This document shows positions 41,064-51,693 of a stretch of DNA of 64,000 bases, piece after piece. Under the pieces are notes generated by a model. That model did not search any database, was not told where the DNA came from, and saw nothing but the letters and a program-made list of their open reading frames with translations. Every line of letters starts with the position of its first letter. Position 1 is the first letter of the stretch. This DNA is from an uncultured Lachnospiraceae bacterium. Its GTDB lineage: Bacteria; Bacillota; Clostridia; Lachnospirales; Lachnospiraceae. The stretch spans positions 1 to 64,000 of the forward strand of contig ONHF01000014.1 of assembly GCA_900317555.1 (NCBI GenBank). Reading direction: 5' to 3'. The position numbers were made by a program, and so were the translations under genes.

Positions 41064-42012
41064 GCTGATTCCTTTCTGTTCCGTCCTGCGGCCAGCTGTC
41101 CGCAGTCCAGTCAAATTTTCCGGAAAGCAGCGCCGGTGCCGTTTTTCTCTGCCCTGCGATATACGATACCATCAGAACGCCGTCTGATACGGCGCCGGAA
41201 AGGAGCTTTACCAGTTCCTGATTTGACGCGTGGCAGGACGGATCTTCCGCTTTCCCGACGATGTGTCCCCGCAGTGCGTCGTACTGCCCGAGAACTTTCA
41301 GCGCGGCAAGCAGAAAATTTCTCTTGAGGTCGCTCCTGCAAAGCAGGATATGGTGAAAGCGGACGAAATCATGCAGTGCAGTCCGTATTGTCTGTTCGTC
41401 CATCTCCGGATAGAACGGGGCGATGGCAGTTTCCGCGCCGGCAGACTCTGCGGCGTCACGGCGCGCAGTACCTGCACCGCCGGCAGTATCTGCGCAGTTC
41501 TGCGCAGTCTTCGCAGCGCCGGCCCTGCCACTGCACGCCTCCACCGCACCGCTGCGCACGCCCTTCGCAAACTCCGCCGAAATGTCAGCCATCACCGGAA
41601 CAAAGCCCGCGGCAGCAAGGAGTTCCCGGTCAAAGTCTCCTTCGATAACATTATGCGGGACGTGCCTCGTCTTCTCATACCAGTTCACGTAGCCGTGGCA
41701 GGTGGTGTCCAGTGCGAAATGACACGCTGTGCCGCAGAGAAACGCCCGCGTCGCCGGCTGCCGCGCCGGGTCCAGCCCCTCAAGTATCGAAAGGCGCTTG
41801 CCGAAAAACGCCTCGCCCGTCTGTCCGTGGAGCCGCCCGCCGTAAGCCGCCACATCATTTTTGTGCAGCGGTTTGTAGTAGAAAAAGATATCCGGTCCCT
41901 GCAGACCTATATTGTAAAGTCCCCTGTATGGTGCGATCTCTTCCTGCAGTTTTTCCGGAAGTTTGTCAAAAACCAGATTCCCGAAATGCTGATGCGCATA
42001 AGTTGACGGCAT
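41017..42012 (-). CDS. Zinc-dependent phospholipase C family protein
   Basis: A 331-aa member of the zinc-dependent phospholipase C / S1-P1 nuclease-like fold. Likely metal ligands are in YAHQHFG near the N-terminus, GLQGPDIFFYY, ACHFALDTTCHGYVN and RFHHILL. No signal peptide, so it is an intracellular version whose substrate is unknown. An Ala/Gly-rich insertion of about 40 residues (around 155-195) interrupts the domain. Confidence 0.83.
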   Translation of the reverse strand: MPSTYAHQHFGNLVFDKLPEKLQEEIAPYRGLYNIGLQGPDIFFYYKPLHKNDVAAYGGRLHGQTGEAFFGKRLSILEGLDPARQPATRAFLCGTACHFALDTTCHGYVNWYEKTRHVPHNVIEGDFDRELLAAAGFVPVMADISAEFAKGVRSGAVEACSGRAGAAKTAQNCADTAGGAGTARRDAAESAGAETAIAPFYPEMDEQTIRTALHDFVRFHHILLCRSDLKRNFLLAALKVLGQYDALRGHIVGKAEDPSCHASNQELVKLLSGAVSDGVLMVSYIAGQRKTAPALLSGKFDWTADSWPQDGTERNQHVTICRLYGTARVRS

Positions 42013-42038
42013 ACTTTCTTCCTTTCCGTCCGCGTGTT

Positions 42039-42794
42039 TTAATAATCGACCTTCATCATTGTAAGGCCGCAGGCCGGTGCGGTCGGACCTGCCTTCTTCC
42101 GGTCTTTCGCCTCCAGAATGCGGTCCATATCTTCCGGCCGGAGTCTGTGATACCCGGCTTCGAGGAGTGTACCGGTCAGGATGCGGACCATATTCTGCAG
42201 GAATCCGTTCCCGTGGAAATAAATCCGGATATAATTACCGCTTTCCTCGATATTGATCGTATCGATGACACGCACGGTACTCTTTTTCATATGCGAGTTG
42301 CCGCAGAAGCTCTTATAATCATGCATGCCCGCAAGACGCTGCGCGGCCTCCCTCATCGCGTCTGTGTCCGGCTTTTCATCCAGTACGTACACATATTTTC
42401 TGTCAAAAACAGGCTTCACCCCTTCATCGGAATACCAGAGCGTGTAGCGGTATGTTTTGCCGGTCGCTTTGAAGCGGGAATGGAACCGGTCCGCGCACTG
42501 CTTCACCTCGCTGACACTGATATCGTCCGGAAGATACCGGTTCAGATAGCGCTGAATTTCCTCTTCGCTCATCGCCGTGTCAAGCAGAACATTGGCGGTC
42601 ATTGCGCGCGCATGAACGCCCGCGTCGGTGCGGCCTGCGCCGATCACGGTAATCTTCCTGTCCGGCGCGGCGTCTGTCATTCTTGCAAGCACACTTTCAA
42701 GCTTCCCCTGAATGGTCATATCTGTACCCGGCTGGTGTTCCCAGCCAAGATACCGCGTGCCGTCATAACTGATGATCATCTTAAAGTTTTTCAT
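42039..42794 (-). CDS. truA: tRNA pseudouridine(38-40) synthase TruA
   Basis: A 251-aa synthase that isomerises uridines 38-40 in the tRNA anticodon arm. The catalytic aspartate is D57 in GAGRTDAGVHA; other motifs are ISYDGTRYLGWEHQP, FHSRFKATGKTYRY, NGFLQNMVRILTG and GLTMMKVDY at the C-terminus. Normal family length. It is downstream of the rubredoxin terminator. Confidence 0.96.
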   Translation of the reverse strand: MKNFKMIISYDGTRYLGWEHQPGTDMTIQGKLESVLARMTDAAPDRKITVIGAGRTDAGVHARAMTANVLLDTAMSEEEIQRYLNRYLPDDISVSEVKQCADRFHSRFKATGKTYRYTLWYSDEGVKPVFDRKYVYVLDEKPDTDAMREAAQRLAGMHDYKSFCGNSHMKKSTVRVIDTINIEESGNYIRIYFHGNGFLQNMVRILTGTLLEAGYHRLRPEDMDRILEAKDRKKAGPTAPACGLTMMKVDY

Positions 42795-42843
42795 AATATA
42801 TCAAAGCCTTGCGCTCCCGCAGGAGGAACGCCTTGTGCGAGGA

Positions 42844-42885
42844 TTAAAAAAGCTGCGGCAGCCGATTTCTCAGCGCCGCAGCTTT
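42844..42885 (-). terminator. Rho-independent terminator after rubredoxin
   Basis: On the minus strand an 11-bp stem AAAGCTGCGGC / GCCGCAGCTTT (42849-42859 and 42875-42885) is followed by a run of T, about six residues, ending near 42844. Confidence 0.88.
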
Positions 42886-42929
42886 CCGCAATTTCCTGCC
42901 GGTCCGTTACTGCAAAGAACGGCACGAAA

Positions 42930-43094
42930 TTATTCTTCTACCTTTGTAAACTCATCCTTGCCTACGCCGCAGATCGGGCATGTCCAGTCATCCGGGAGAT
43001 CCTCGAATGCTGTGCCGGGAGCGATGCCGTTATCCGGATCGCCAACCGCGGGATCATAGATATATCCGCAAGGGCCGCATACATACTTGTCCAT
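42930..43094 (-). CDS. Rubredoxin
   Basis: A 54-aa one-iron electron carrier with both knuckles, [10 protein letters not shown] and [11 protein letters not shown], typical of anaerobe oxygen-defence or redox chains. ATG 43094 follows GGAGG; the upstream in-frame ATG is in the leader. Monocistronic, with its own promoter and terminator. Confidence 0.96.
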   Translation of the reverse strand: MDKYVCGPCGYIYDPAVGDPDNGIAPGTAFEDLPDDWTCPICGVGKDEFTKVEE

Positions 43095-43187
43095 CGTTAC
43101 AACCTCCAATGCTTTCTGCTCCGGGAGCGTACGCATTTCCCTTCCGGCGCATCGCGCCACAGGGAAACACAGTTAAAATGTTAACTC

Positions 43188-43216
43188 ATTGTAGCAATAC
43201 CTGTGCAAAATAGCAA
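43188..43216 (-). promoter_or_regulatory. Promoter of the rubredoxin gene
   Basis: On the minus strand TTGCTA (43211-43216), 17-bp spacer, TACAAT (43188-43193), giving a leader of about 85 nt. Confidence 0.7.
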
Positions 43217-43242
43217 TCCCACAGACACATTACAGGGAAGGA

Positions 43243-44319
43243 TTATTCGTTCTCCGAAGCTGCACCCTGCTGCAGGTTCTTCATCGACAGGCTGATTCTC
43301 TTCTTCTCGGGATCAAAGTCCGTAACAACAGCCGTTACTTCCTGACCGACCTTTAAAACATCCGAAGGCTTCTCAATGCGCTCCTGTGAAATCTGAGATA
43401 CGTGCAGAAGGCCGTCGATGCCGTCCTCGAGAGAAATGAACGCGCCGAAGTCCGTCAGTCTCGCAACCGGTCCTGTAACAACAGTGCCGACCGAGTACTT
43501 CTCATCCGCTGTCAGCCAGGGATCCTGATCCGGCCACTTGCAGGACAGGGAAATCTTCTCGCCCTTGATGTCCTGAACGAATACCTTGACGGAATCGCCG
43601 GGCTTGAAAAGCTTGTGCGGATCCAGATTCTTGACCGGAGACCAGGTCATCTGCGTTACATGCAGAAGGCCGTCTACGCCGCCGATATCCACAAACGCAC
43701 CAAATGAAGTAATGTTCTTGACCTTGCCTTCAAAAACATCACCGATTTTTAAGGAATCAAGCAGCTCTTTCTTCTTCTCGGCATGCTCTTTTGCGAGGAT
43801 CGGCTTTCTGCTGCCGATAATTCTGTGTTTTGCCGGATCGTACTCGGTAATCAGGAACGAAAGCTCCTGTCCGACATACTTGGTGAGGTCCTTCTCGAAG
43901 GTATTGGAAACCTGGCTTGCCGGAATGAATACCTGCACGCCGTCAACTTCCGCGCAGATACCGCCCTTGTTGCTCGATGTGATCGGCGCTGTAACAACCG
44001 TCTGGTTATTGAAAGCGTCCTCAACGATCTTGCTGGTTTTCTCCTGCGCTGCCTTCTTGTGGGACACGATGACTTCGCCCGTCTTACTGTCGATCTTCAT
44101 GATCTTGACCTGTACAGTGTCGCCCTCATGAAGTGCGCTCGTAAGATCCCTGACGTCATCGGCGTAAGCGGAAACGCTCATATGCGCGTCGTACTTGTAG
44201 CCGACGCTCATGATCGCCTCATCCGGAGTAACACTGAAAACAGTGCCATCCACCACTTCGCCCACGTGGATGTTCTTCGTGGACTCCTCGAACAGCTTGC
44301 TGAATGATTCTTCTGCCAT
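43243..44319 (-). CDS. S1 RNA-binding protein (ribosomal protein S1-like)
   Basis: A 358-aa protein with four S1 domains at about 15-90, 105-175, 190-260 and 275-350. The last two are canonical (SFGAFVDIGGVDGLLHVTQM and DFGAFISLEDGIDGLLHVSQI). In Clostridia such short S1 proteins are annotated as 30S S1 or as a fusion partner of IspH; here it is free-standing. It probably binds mRNA at the ribosome. GGGGAG precedes ATG 44319. Confidence 0.92.
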   Translation of the reverse strand: MAEESFSKLFEESTKNIHVGEVVDGTVFSVTPDEAIMSVGYKYDAHMSVSAYADDVRDLTSALHEGDTVQVKIMKIDSKTGEVIVSHKKAAQEKTSKIVEDAFNNQTVVTAPITSSNKGGICAEVDGVQVFIPASQVSNTFEKDLTKYVGQELSFLITEYDPAKHRIIGSRKPILAKEHAEKKKELLDSLKIGDVFEGKVKNITSFGAFVDIGGVDGLLHVTQMTWSPVKNLDPHKLFKPGDSVKVFVQDIKGEKISLSCKWPDQDPWLTADEKYSVGTVVTGPVARLTDFGAFISLEDGIDGLLHVSQISQERIEKPSDVLKVGQEVTAVVTDFDPEKKRISLSMKNLQQGAASENE

Positions 44320-44597
44320 AAATTAATATCTCCCCTTTTCCTGTGAGGACCTGCTCCCATGGATGTCTCAATTCAAAGCTTCCTGCGTTCTCCAAGTCAT
44401 CCTCCGGACCGGCATAGTCCGGAGCAAGCTTGCGGTGCCCCACATAGTTATTAATATTGTAAACCTTTTTGATAAAAATTGATAACCTTTTATATCAAAA
44501 ACAGTCAATTCAGTATTATATCATACATGATAAATTAGTCTATAGGCACTGCAGAAAATTTCATCCGGTCCGGAGCCGCATAAACATCTGCAAGGCA
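44320..44597 (-). promoter_or_regulatory. AT-rich promoter region and leader of the S1 gene
   Basis: This stretch belongs to a 332-bp gap without a gene. On the minus strand candidate elements are TTATCA-N18-TACAAT (44480-44485, 44456-44461) and TATAAT at 44515-44520. The resulting leader of about 130 nt holds a perfect 8-bp hairpin, CTCCGGAC/GTCCGGAG (44402-44409, 44417-44424), a possible site for S1 autoregulation. Confidence 0.45.
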
Positions 44598-44621
44598 GAA
44601 AAACGACCGGCAGAAAGCCGG
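44598..44621 (-). terminator. Terminator after the BFD-like gene
   Basis: On the minus strand CCGGC-TTTCT-GCCGG (44607-44621) is followed by TCGTTTTTC. The stem is short (5 bp) but the T run is good. Confidence 0.6.
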
Positions 44622-44651
44622 TGTTTTGCCGGCTGTGCTCCGTCGTCTGGA

Positions 44652-44846
44652 TTACCGGTAATCTTCAGGAAACTGGTTGATATCCCGAATCAGTGTTTCC
44701 ACAAATTCGCGGCACTTGCCGCAGCCCGTACCCGCGCCGGTCGCTTCCTGTACCTGCACGTAGGTCGAAGCGCCGTTTTGTACGGCATCAATGATTTTTC
44801 CATAAGATACATTGTGGCAGTGGCAGGCAGTTTTCTCACGTTTCAT
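44652..44846 (-). CDS. BFD-like (2Fe-2S)-binding protein
   Basis: A 64-aa domain with the four-cysteine pattern of bacterioferritin-associated ferredoxin-like [2Fe-2S] domains: CHCHNVSYGKIIDAV and CGKCREFVETLI. Probably carries electrons or stores a cluster for another protein. Second gene of a two-gene transcript ending at a terminator. Confidence 0.88.
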   Translation of the reverse strand: MKREKTACHCHNVSYGKIIDAVQNGASTYVQVQEATGAGTGCGKCREFVETLIRDINQFPEDYR

Positions 44847-44855
44847 AGTGTCTTC

Positions 44856-45146
44856 TCACTTTGTCAGGTCGACGCCCTCGTTCTCCATTAAAAGCTTCAT
44901 CGCTTTGTACTGATCTTCTTTCGCGACTTCAAGATGATATATGATTCTCTGGTCATCCTTGTTCTCCGGCTTCGTGCCGGCCCAGTCCGCAGTTTTCATA
45001 TGCGCGCCGCCAAGAACCGGGAACGCCTCGGTCGCCCAGTCGTTCGTACGGATTCCCGCATCCCGCAGGAGCTTTGTCTTCCGCTGCAGCTCGTCTTTGC
45101 TGCCTGTATCCAGAAGCTTTACCTTTTTCTTCAGAAAGAAAAACAT
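44856..45146 (-). CDS. Small hypothetical protein (96 aa)
   Basis: Soluble, starting with a hydrophobic/basic FFFLKKKVKLLDTGS and containing KTKLLRDAGIRTNDW and YHLEVAKEDQYKAMKLL. The spacing resembles small DUF2007-like putative signal-transducing proteins, but this is not certain. Located 9 bp upstream of the BFD-like gene. Confidence 0.62.
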   Translation of the reverse strand: MFFFLKKKVKLLDTGSKDELQRKTKLLRDAGIRTNDWATEAFPVLGGAHMKTADWAGTKPENKDDQRIIYHLEVAKEDQYKAMKLLMENEGVDLTK

Positions 45147-45168
45147 AGATTCACCCTGTTATAAATCA

Positions 45169-45228
45169 GGGGGCATGAAAAGTACCGCTTCTCATGCCCC
45201 CGCATATCACCCGGCAGCAGGCTGCCGG
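45169..45228 (-). terminator. Two hairpins at the 3' end of the atp operon
   Basis: Directly after the atpC stop are CCGGCAG/CTGCCGG (45211-45217, 45222-45228) and a perfect 10-bp stem GGGGGCATGA/TCATGCCCCC (45169-45178, 45192-45201). There is no proper T run, so they may stabilise the mRNA end or be a non-canonical terminator. Confidence 0.55.
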
Positions 45229-45648
45229 TCAGTTCTTATAATCTTTGCCTTTGAACTTAAGTCTCGACAAGGCTCTTGCCATTGCCGCCTGCGTCATGCG
45301 GTATTCGCTGATGCTCTGTCTCTGGCGCAACCGCTCTTTCGCGCGTTCCAGTGCTTCGTTCGCTCTGCGCGCGTCCAGCTCCGCCTCGGTTTCGCAGGTA
45401 TCCACAAGTACCTGGCAGCGGTTGTTCGCAAACACCATGGTCCCGAAACCCGCAACGACGTGAATTTTTGTTCCGTCGTCCTTTTCAATGTCGAGTTCTC
45501 CAGGCTCCAGCGCCATAATGACTCTCTGATGATGCGCGAGAAACTGAATCTGGCCGTCCAGCGTCTGCACGGTCAGGCACTTTGCAAAGCCCTTGTAAAA
45601 CTCCTTGTCCGTGGCAAGTACTCTAAGATAGAAATGTGCTGTATCCAT
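45229..45648 (-). CDS. atpC: ATP synthase epsilon subunit
   Basis: A 139-aa central-stalk subunit that couples and regulates rotation. The N-terminal beta sandwich (about 5-88; DGQIQFLAHHQRVIMAL, GFGTMVFANNRCQVL) is followed by a two-helix C-terminal domain (about 92-135; LDARRANEALERAKERL). Last gene of the operon, 36 bp after atpD. Slightly divergent from textbook epsilon but of normal length. Confidence 0.93.
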   Translation of the reverse strand: MDTAHFYLRVLATDKEFYKGFAKCLTVQTLDGQIQFLAHHQRVIMALEPGELDIEKDDGTKIHVVAGFGTMVFANNRCQVLVDTCETEAELDARRANEALERAKERLRQRQSISEYRMTQAAMARALSRLKFKGKDYKN

Positions 45649-45684
45649 TCTTTATCCTGTCTCTTTCGTCTGCCGCGACGGTTT

Positions 45685-48013
<2,329 letters not shown>

Positions 48014-48045
48014 GATTCCTCTTTAATGCAGGAAGCTCCTTTTGC

Positions 48046-49860
48046 TCAAGCTTTGGGTGCTTCCTTCTTGTCCCACTTTTCGCTCCGGAACGCGTCCGCG
48101 GCCTTTAAAATTTCTTTGGCTGTGGAGTCTTCCAGCCGCCCGCTGGTTGTGAGCTCGCTCACAATGTTCGGATACGATGTGTGGAAATAATCGAGCATCT
48201 CGCTCTGATATTCCTTGACCTCTTTGACTGGCAGGTCGATCATCCTGCGGCTCTCCGCAACGACAAGCGTAATGACCTGATCCGCCATCGAAAGCGGATG
48301 CTCGAGCGGCTGCTTGAGCAGTTCCATCAGAACACGTCCCTGCGCGAGCTGCTGCTGTGTTGCCTCGTCCAGATCAGAAGAGAACTGTGTGAACACTTCC
48401 ATTTCTCTGTACTGTGCAAGGTCAATACGGAGCGAACCTGCCGCCTTCTTCATGGCTTTGGTCTGTGCGGCGCCGCCGACACGGGATACCGAAAGTCCGA
48501 CGTTGACCGCGGGGCGCTGTCCTTCGAAAAACAGATCCGACTCCAGGAAAATCTGACCGTCCGTAATGGAAATGACGTTGGTCGGAATGTATGCGGATAC
48601 ATCGCCATCCTGCGTCTCGATGATCGGGAGCGCCGTAATGGAGCCGCCGCCGAGCGCATCGGACAGTCTCGAGGAACGCTCGAGAAGTCTGGAATGCAGG
48701 TAGAAAACATCACCGGGATACGCTTCACGTCCCGGGCTTCTGCCGAGCAGCAGAGAAATCGCGCGGTAAGCAACCGCGTGCTTGGAAAGGTCATCATAGA
48801 CGACAAGAACGTCGCGGCCGCGCAGCATGAAATACTCCGCGAGGGACGTTGCCGCATACGGCGCGATATACTGCAGAGGCGCCGGATCAGCCGCTGTCGA
48901 AGCGACGACGATCGAATAGTCCAGAGCGCCATGCTCTTTGAGCGTATTCACAAACGTCGCGATCGTCGATGCCTTCTGGCCGATTGCCGTGTAAATGCAG
49001 ATAGTGTTTTTACCTTTCTGGTTCAGGATCGTGTCCAGAGCGATTGATGTTTTGCCGGTCTGGCGGTCGCCGATGATCAGCTCACGCTGTCCGCGGCCGA
49101 TCGGGAACATCGAGTCGATTGCGAGGATACCGGTCTCCATGGGCGTCGTAACAGGTTTTCTGTCGATAATGCCCGGCGCCGGCTCTTCAATCGGACGGTA
49201 CTCGTCGGAAACAATCGGAGATCCGCCGTCAATCGGGGATCCGAGCGCGTCAATGACGCGGCCGAGGAATCCGTCGCCGACAGGAATGCCGGCGCGCTTG
49301 CCGGTGCCGACGACGCGGCTGCCTTCGCCGATCGTGCCTTCCTGATCGAACAGGATCGCGCCGATGCCGTCATCGTTGATATCCTGCACCATGCCCTTGA
49401 CACCGTTGTCAAACAGAACGATTTCGCCGTACTGTACATGGGAAAGGCCGTCGATCGTGACGATGCCGTCGCCGGCGGTTTCAACTGTGCCGACCTCCGA
49501 CTTCTCCGCCTGAATATGGAAACGGTCGATCGCGGTCTTGAGCATCGTCATGATGCTGCCGGAGCCGTCGCCCGAGCCGTCATCTCTGTAAGCTTTTTCC
49601 CTTGCGGCATCGATACGGTTTTCGAACTGTCTCTCGCGGCCGCGGGTACTCCAGTCATACTCGTCGCTTCCTACGTCCAGAATAAAGCCGCCGTGAACCT
49701 TGGGTTCGAGAACGACCTCGAGTTCGACATCTTCCTTCCTGACACTGTATTTCGCGGCAAGAAATTCGATAAATTTTGTCTTTTGCTCATCGCTGGGTTT
49801 CGTGACGCAGCGCAGAACCGCGTGCAGCTTCTGCACGTTTACATTCGGATTATTGCTCAT
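48046..49860 (-). CDS. atpA: ATP synthase delta(C-terminal domain)-alpha fusion
   Basis: A 604-aa protein, about 100 residues longer than normal alpha. Residues about 12-85 match the C-terminal domain of subunit delta: KPSDEQKTKFIEFLAAKYSV, LEPKVHGGFILDVG and YDWSTRGRERQFENRI correspond to the delta elements s.eq...l...l, id.s..GG..i..g and iDgSvrgrLe. A flexible Asp/Gly/Ser linker (about 92-101) leads into a complete alpha subunit starting near SIMTMLKTAI, with EVGTVETAGDGIV and P-loop GDRQTGKTS. No delta gene exists between atpF and atpA, and the delta N-terminal bundle is missing. The start overlaps the atpF end by 11 bp. Confidence 0.93.
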   Translation of the reverse strand: MSNNPNVNVQKLHAVLRCVTKPSDEQKTKFIEFLAAKYSVRKEDVELEVVLEPKVHGGFILDVGSDEYDWSTRGRERQFENRIDAAREKAYRDDGSGDGSGSIMTMLKTAIDRFHIQAEKSEVGTVETAGDGIVTIDGLSHVQYGEIVLFDNGVKGMVQDINDDGIGAILFDQEGTIGEGSRVVGTGKRAGIPVGDGFLGRVIDALGSPIDGGSPIVSDEYRPIEEPAPGIIDRKPVTTPMETGILAIDSMFPIGRGQRELIIGDRQTGKTSIALDTILNQKGKNTICIYTAIGQKASTIATFVNTLKEHGALDYSIVVASTAADPAPLQYIAPYAATSLAEYFMLRGRDVLVVYDDLSKHAVAYRAISLLLGRSPGREAYPGDVFYLHSRLLERSSRLSDALGGGSITALPIIETQDGDVSAYIPTNVISITDGQIFLESDLFFEGQRPAVNVGLSVSRVGGAAQTKAMKKAAGSLRIDLAQYREMEVFTQFSSDLDEATQQQLAQGRVLMELLKQPLEHPLSMADQVITLVVAESRRMIDLPVKEVKEYQSEMLDYFHTSYPNIVSELTTSGRLEDSTAKEILKAADAFRSEKWDKKEAPKA

Positions 49861-50326
49861 TCTGTGATACTTCCTTCAGAAAGTCGTCATACAGTTTCTC
49901 ATCGCTCTCGGATTCCGCGATCTTGGCGGCAGCTTCCTTTACCATGCCGGTAATCTCATCCTCTGCCTTGCGCTTCTCCTGATCGGCCACAGCCTTTGCC
50001 TTGTCTCTGGCCTCGCTGATGATCTGCTCTGATTTGGACTGTGCCTCGCTGACAATTCTGTCGTACTCGGCTGCGCCCTTTACTTTTGCGTCCGCAACTG
50101 CCTTCTCTTCGTTCTCGGCAATCTTAGATGCAGAAGCAGCCAGCTGCGCTTTCAGATCGTCTGCGTCCTTATTGGTCTTTTCGGCTGCCTGATAGCTGGC
50201 TTCAATCTCGTCATTGCGCTTTTTCAGAATTTCCCTGACCGGCTTGAAGAGGAACTTCTTGACGAGGGCAAACAGAATCAGCACATTGATGATTTCCCAG
50301 ACGATATTCAGATCAATACGTAACAT
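49850..50326 (-). CDS. atpF: ATP synthase b subunit
   Basis: A 158-aa peripheral-stalk subunit: one N-terminal membrane helix (about 5-25, NIVWEIINVLILFALVKKFL) and a long charged coiled coil to the C-terminus. Its C-terminal end (KLYDDFLKEV) would bind the delta C-terminal domain, here supplied by the fused alpha. Its gene directly precedes the fusion with an 11-bp overlap. Confidence 0.96.
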   Translation of the reverse strand: MLRIDLNIVWEIINVLILFALVKKFLFKPVREILKKRNDEIEASYQAAEKTNKDADDLKAQLAASASKIAENEEKAVADAKVKGAAEYDRIVSEAQSKSEQIISEARDKAKAVADQEKRKAEDEITGMVKEAAAKIAESESDEKLYDDFLKEVSQNEQ

Positions 50327-50389
50327 TTCTCTCCTTCGCTGCCTGTAAACAGGCAGTCTCCCTCAAAAAACTTTAATGCGACGGGTGAA

Positions 50390-50602
50390 TTACAGCATGA
50401 AGATGATCAGAATACCGATGACGAAACCGTAAATAGCAGTTGCCTCTGCAAGTGCGCAGCCAAGCAGAAGGTTTCTCATGATCTTGGAATCTGCCTCAGG
50501 CTGTCTTGCGATCGCGTCTGTAGCGTGTGCTGTTGCAATACCGATACCAAGACCTGCGCCGATGCAAGCCAGTGCCGCAATACCTGCTCCTAATGCTACC
50601 AT
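50390..50602 (-). CDS. atpE: ATP synthase c subunit (proton type predicted)
   Basis: A 70-aa two-helix ring subunit. Helix 1 is Gly-rich ([17 protein letters not shown]), the polar loop is ARQPE, and helix 2 carries the ion-binding Glu in [12 protein letters not shown]. In Na+-binding c rings a Gln in helix 1 and a Ser after the Glu complete the site; here these are Ile and Ala, so H+ coupling is predicted. Two adjacent inter-gene gaps (63 and 271 bp) are the only long ones in the operon. Confidence 0.97.
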   Translation of the reverse strand: MVALGAGIAALACIGAGLGIGIATAHATDAIARQPEADSKIMRNLLLGCALAEATAIYGFVIGILIIFML

Positions 50603-50673
50603 AGTGTAATACCTCCGAAAAATTATTGTGTCTTAACTGAACGAACGACTTTATATTTCCAATCTTAGTTCTT

Positions 50674-50876
50674 GCTGCTGGTTCTTCCGTGCCGAAGGCA
50701 CAGAAGAACCATAAGCTCCCGCTGCCGGCTCCGCTGAAAGCGGGCCGTAAGCTCCTGCTGCTGGTTCTTCCGTGCCGAAGGCACTGAAGAGCCATAAGCT
50801 CCCGCTGCCGGCCTTGCCGAAGGCAGGCCGTAGGCTCCTGCTGCCGGCTCCGCTGAAAGCGGATCAGCGGGCCTTA
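50674..50876 (-). repeat. Tandem array of five hairpins between atpB and atpE
   Basis: Five units: 50674-50720, 50721-50756, 50757-50803, 50804-50839 and 50840-50876. Units 1+2 and 3+4 form two 83-bp near-identical tandem repeats; unit 5 repeats unit 2 and touches the atpB stop. Each is a stem with a GAA loop on the plus strand (TTC on the transcript), for example GTGCC-TTC-GGCAC extended by GGTTCTTC/GAAGAACC. Spacers carry GGAGC or GGGAGC in the mRNA. No T run follows, so these are not ordinary terminators; they may set relative expression of subunits a and c. Confidence 0.8.
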
Positions 50877-51611
50877 CGCCTGCACAGCCTTCTTCTTCGC
50901 CTTCCTGACCTTCTTCGGTCTGGGCGCAGCCGGCTCCGCAGCCTCCGCAATGAACAAAGATGTAAGGAAAACAAATACATACGCCTGAATCAGACCGTCA
51001 AAGAAGTCAAAATACAGGCTGAACACCACCGGTACGCCTACCGGCACGAGCATCTTGATCAGCTCCATGATAACGAACGCACCGAGTACGTTTCCGAAAA
51101 GACGCATGCACAGCGAAAGCGGACGGATGAATACCTCGAGAATGTTGATCGGAGTTACAATTGCGATCGGCTCGGTGAAACTGCGCAGCCATCCCTTGCC
51201 GCCCTTCGCGCGGATGCCGGCCGCTTCGATGAGAATGATGCTCATCAAAGACAAAGCAATCGTAACATTCATATCCTTCGTCGGCGGTTTCACGCCGAAT
51301 ACGCCGATGATATTCGCAAAGCCGATGAACAGCAGTACAGTCGACATGTACTCTCTGTACTGCAAAGCATGTTCGCCCAGCATATCCCCGGTAAAACTGT
51401 CCAGCCAGTTTACGATGAACTCCGCAGCGAGCTGTCTCTTGCCCGGATTTCTGACTTTCATGTTTCTTGTCAGCCAGATACACAGGAATGTGATGATCGC
51501 CATGACCACCCATGTGATCACAACCGATTCCGCGATCTGGATCTTTCCGCCGATCGTAAAGGCGGTTTCAACAGTCAGTTCTTCCACCAGTTTATGAGCA
51601 AGCGCTTTCAT
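50874..51611 (-). CDS. atpB: ATP synthase a subunit
   Basis: A 245-aa membrane stator subunit. The essential Arg is in PLSLCMRLFGNVLGAF; the last helices are FDGLIQAYVFVFLTSLFIAEA. After the last helix comes an unusual tail of about 20 residues, Pro/Ala then Lys/Arg-rich (PRPKKVRKAKKKAVQA). First gene of the operon; no atpI upstream. Confidence 0.96.
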   Translation of the reverse strand: MKALAHKLVEELTVETAFTIGGKIQIAESVVITWVVMAIITFLCIWLTRNMKVRNPGKRQLAAEFIVNWLDSFTGDMLGEHALQYREYMSTVLLFIGFANIIGVFGVKPPTKDMNVTIALSLMSIILIEAAGIRAKGGKGWLRSFTEPIAIVTPINILEVFIRPLSLCMRLFGNVLGAFVIMELIKMLVPVGVPVVFSLYFDFFDGLIQAYVFVFLTSLFIAEAAEPAAPRPKKVRKAKKKAVQA

Positions 51612-51693
51612 CTGATTTCCTTTCCGCTATGCCGCGGGAGCCTGCCCTCAGCATTTGTTTTGCACAAAACAGTTTCCTTTTAAAACGTGTAGT

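Noticed and set aside
50674-50876. CRISPR array in the atpB-atpE spacer
   Set aside because: Units are adjacent hairpins without unique spacers, and no cas genes are present.
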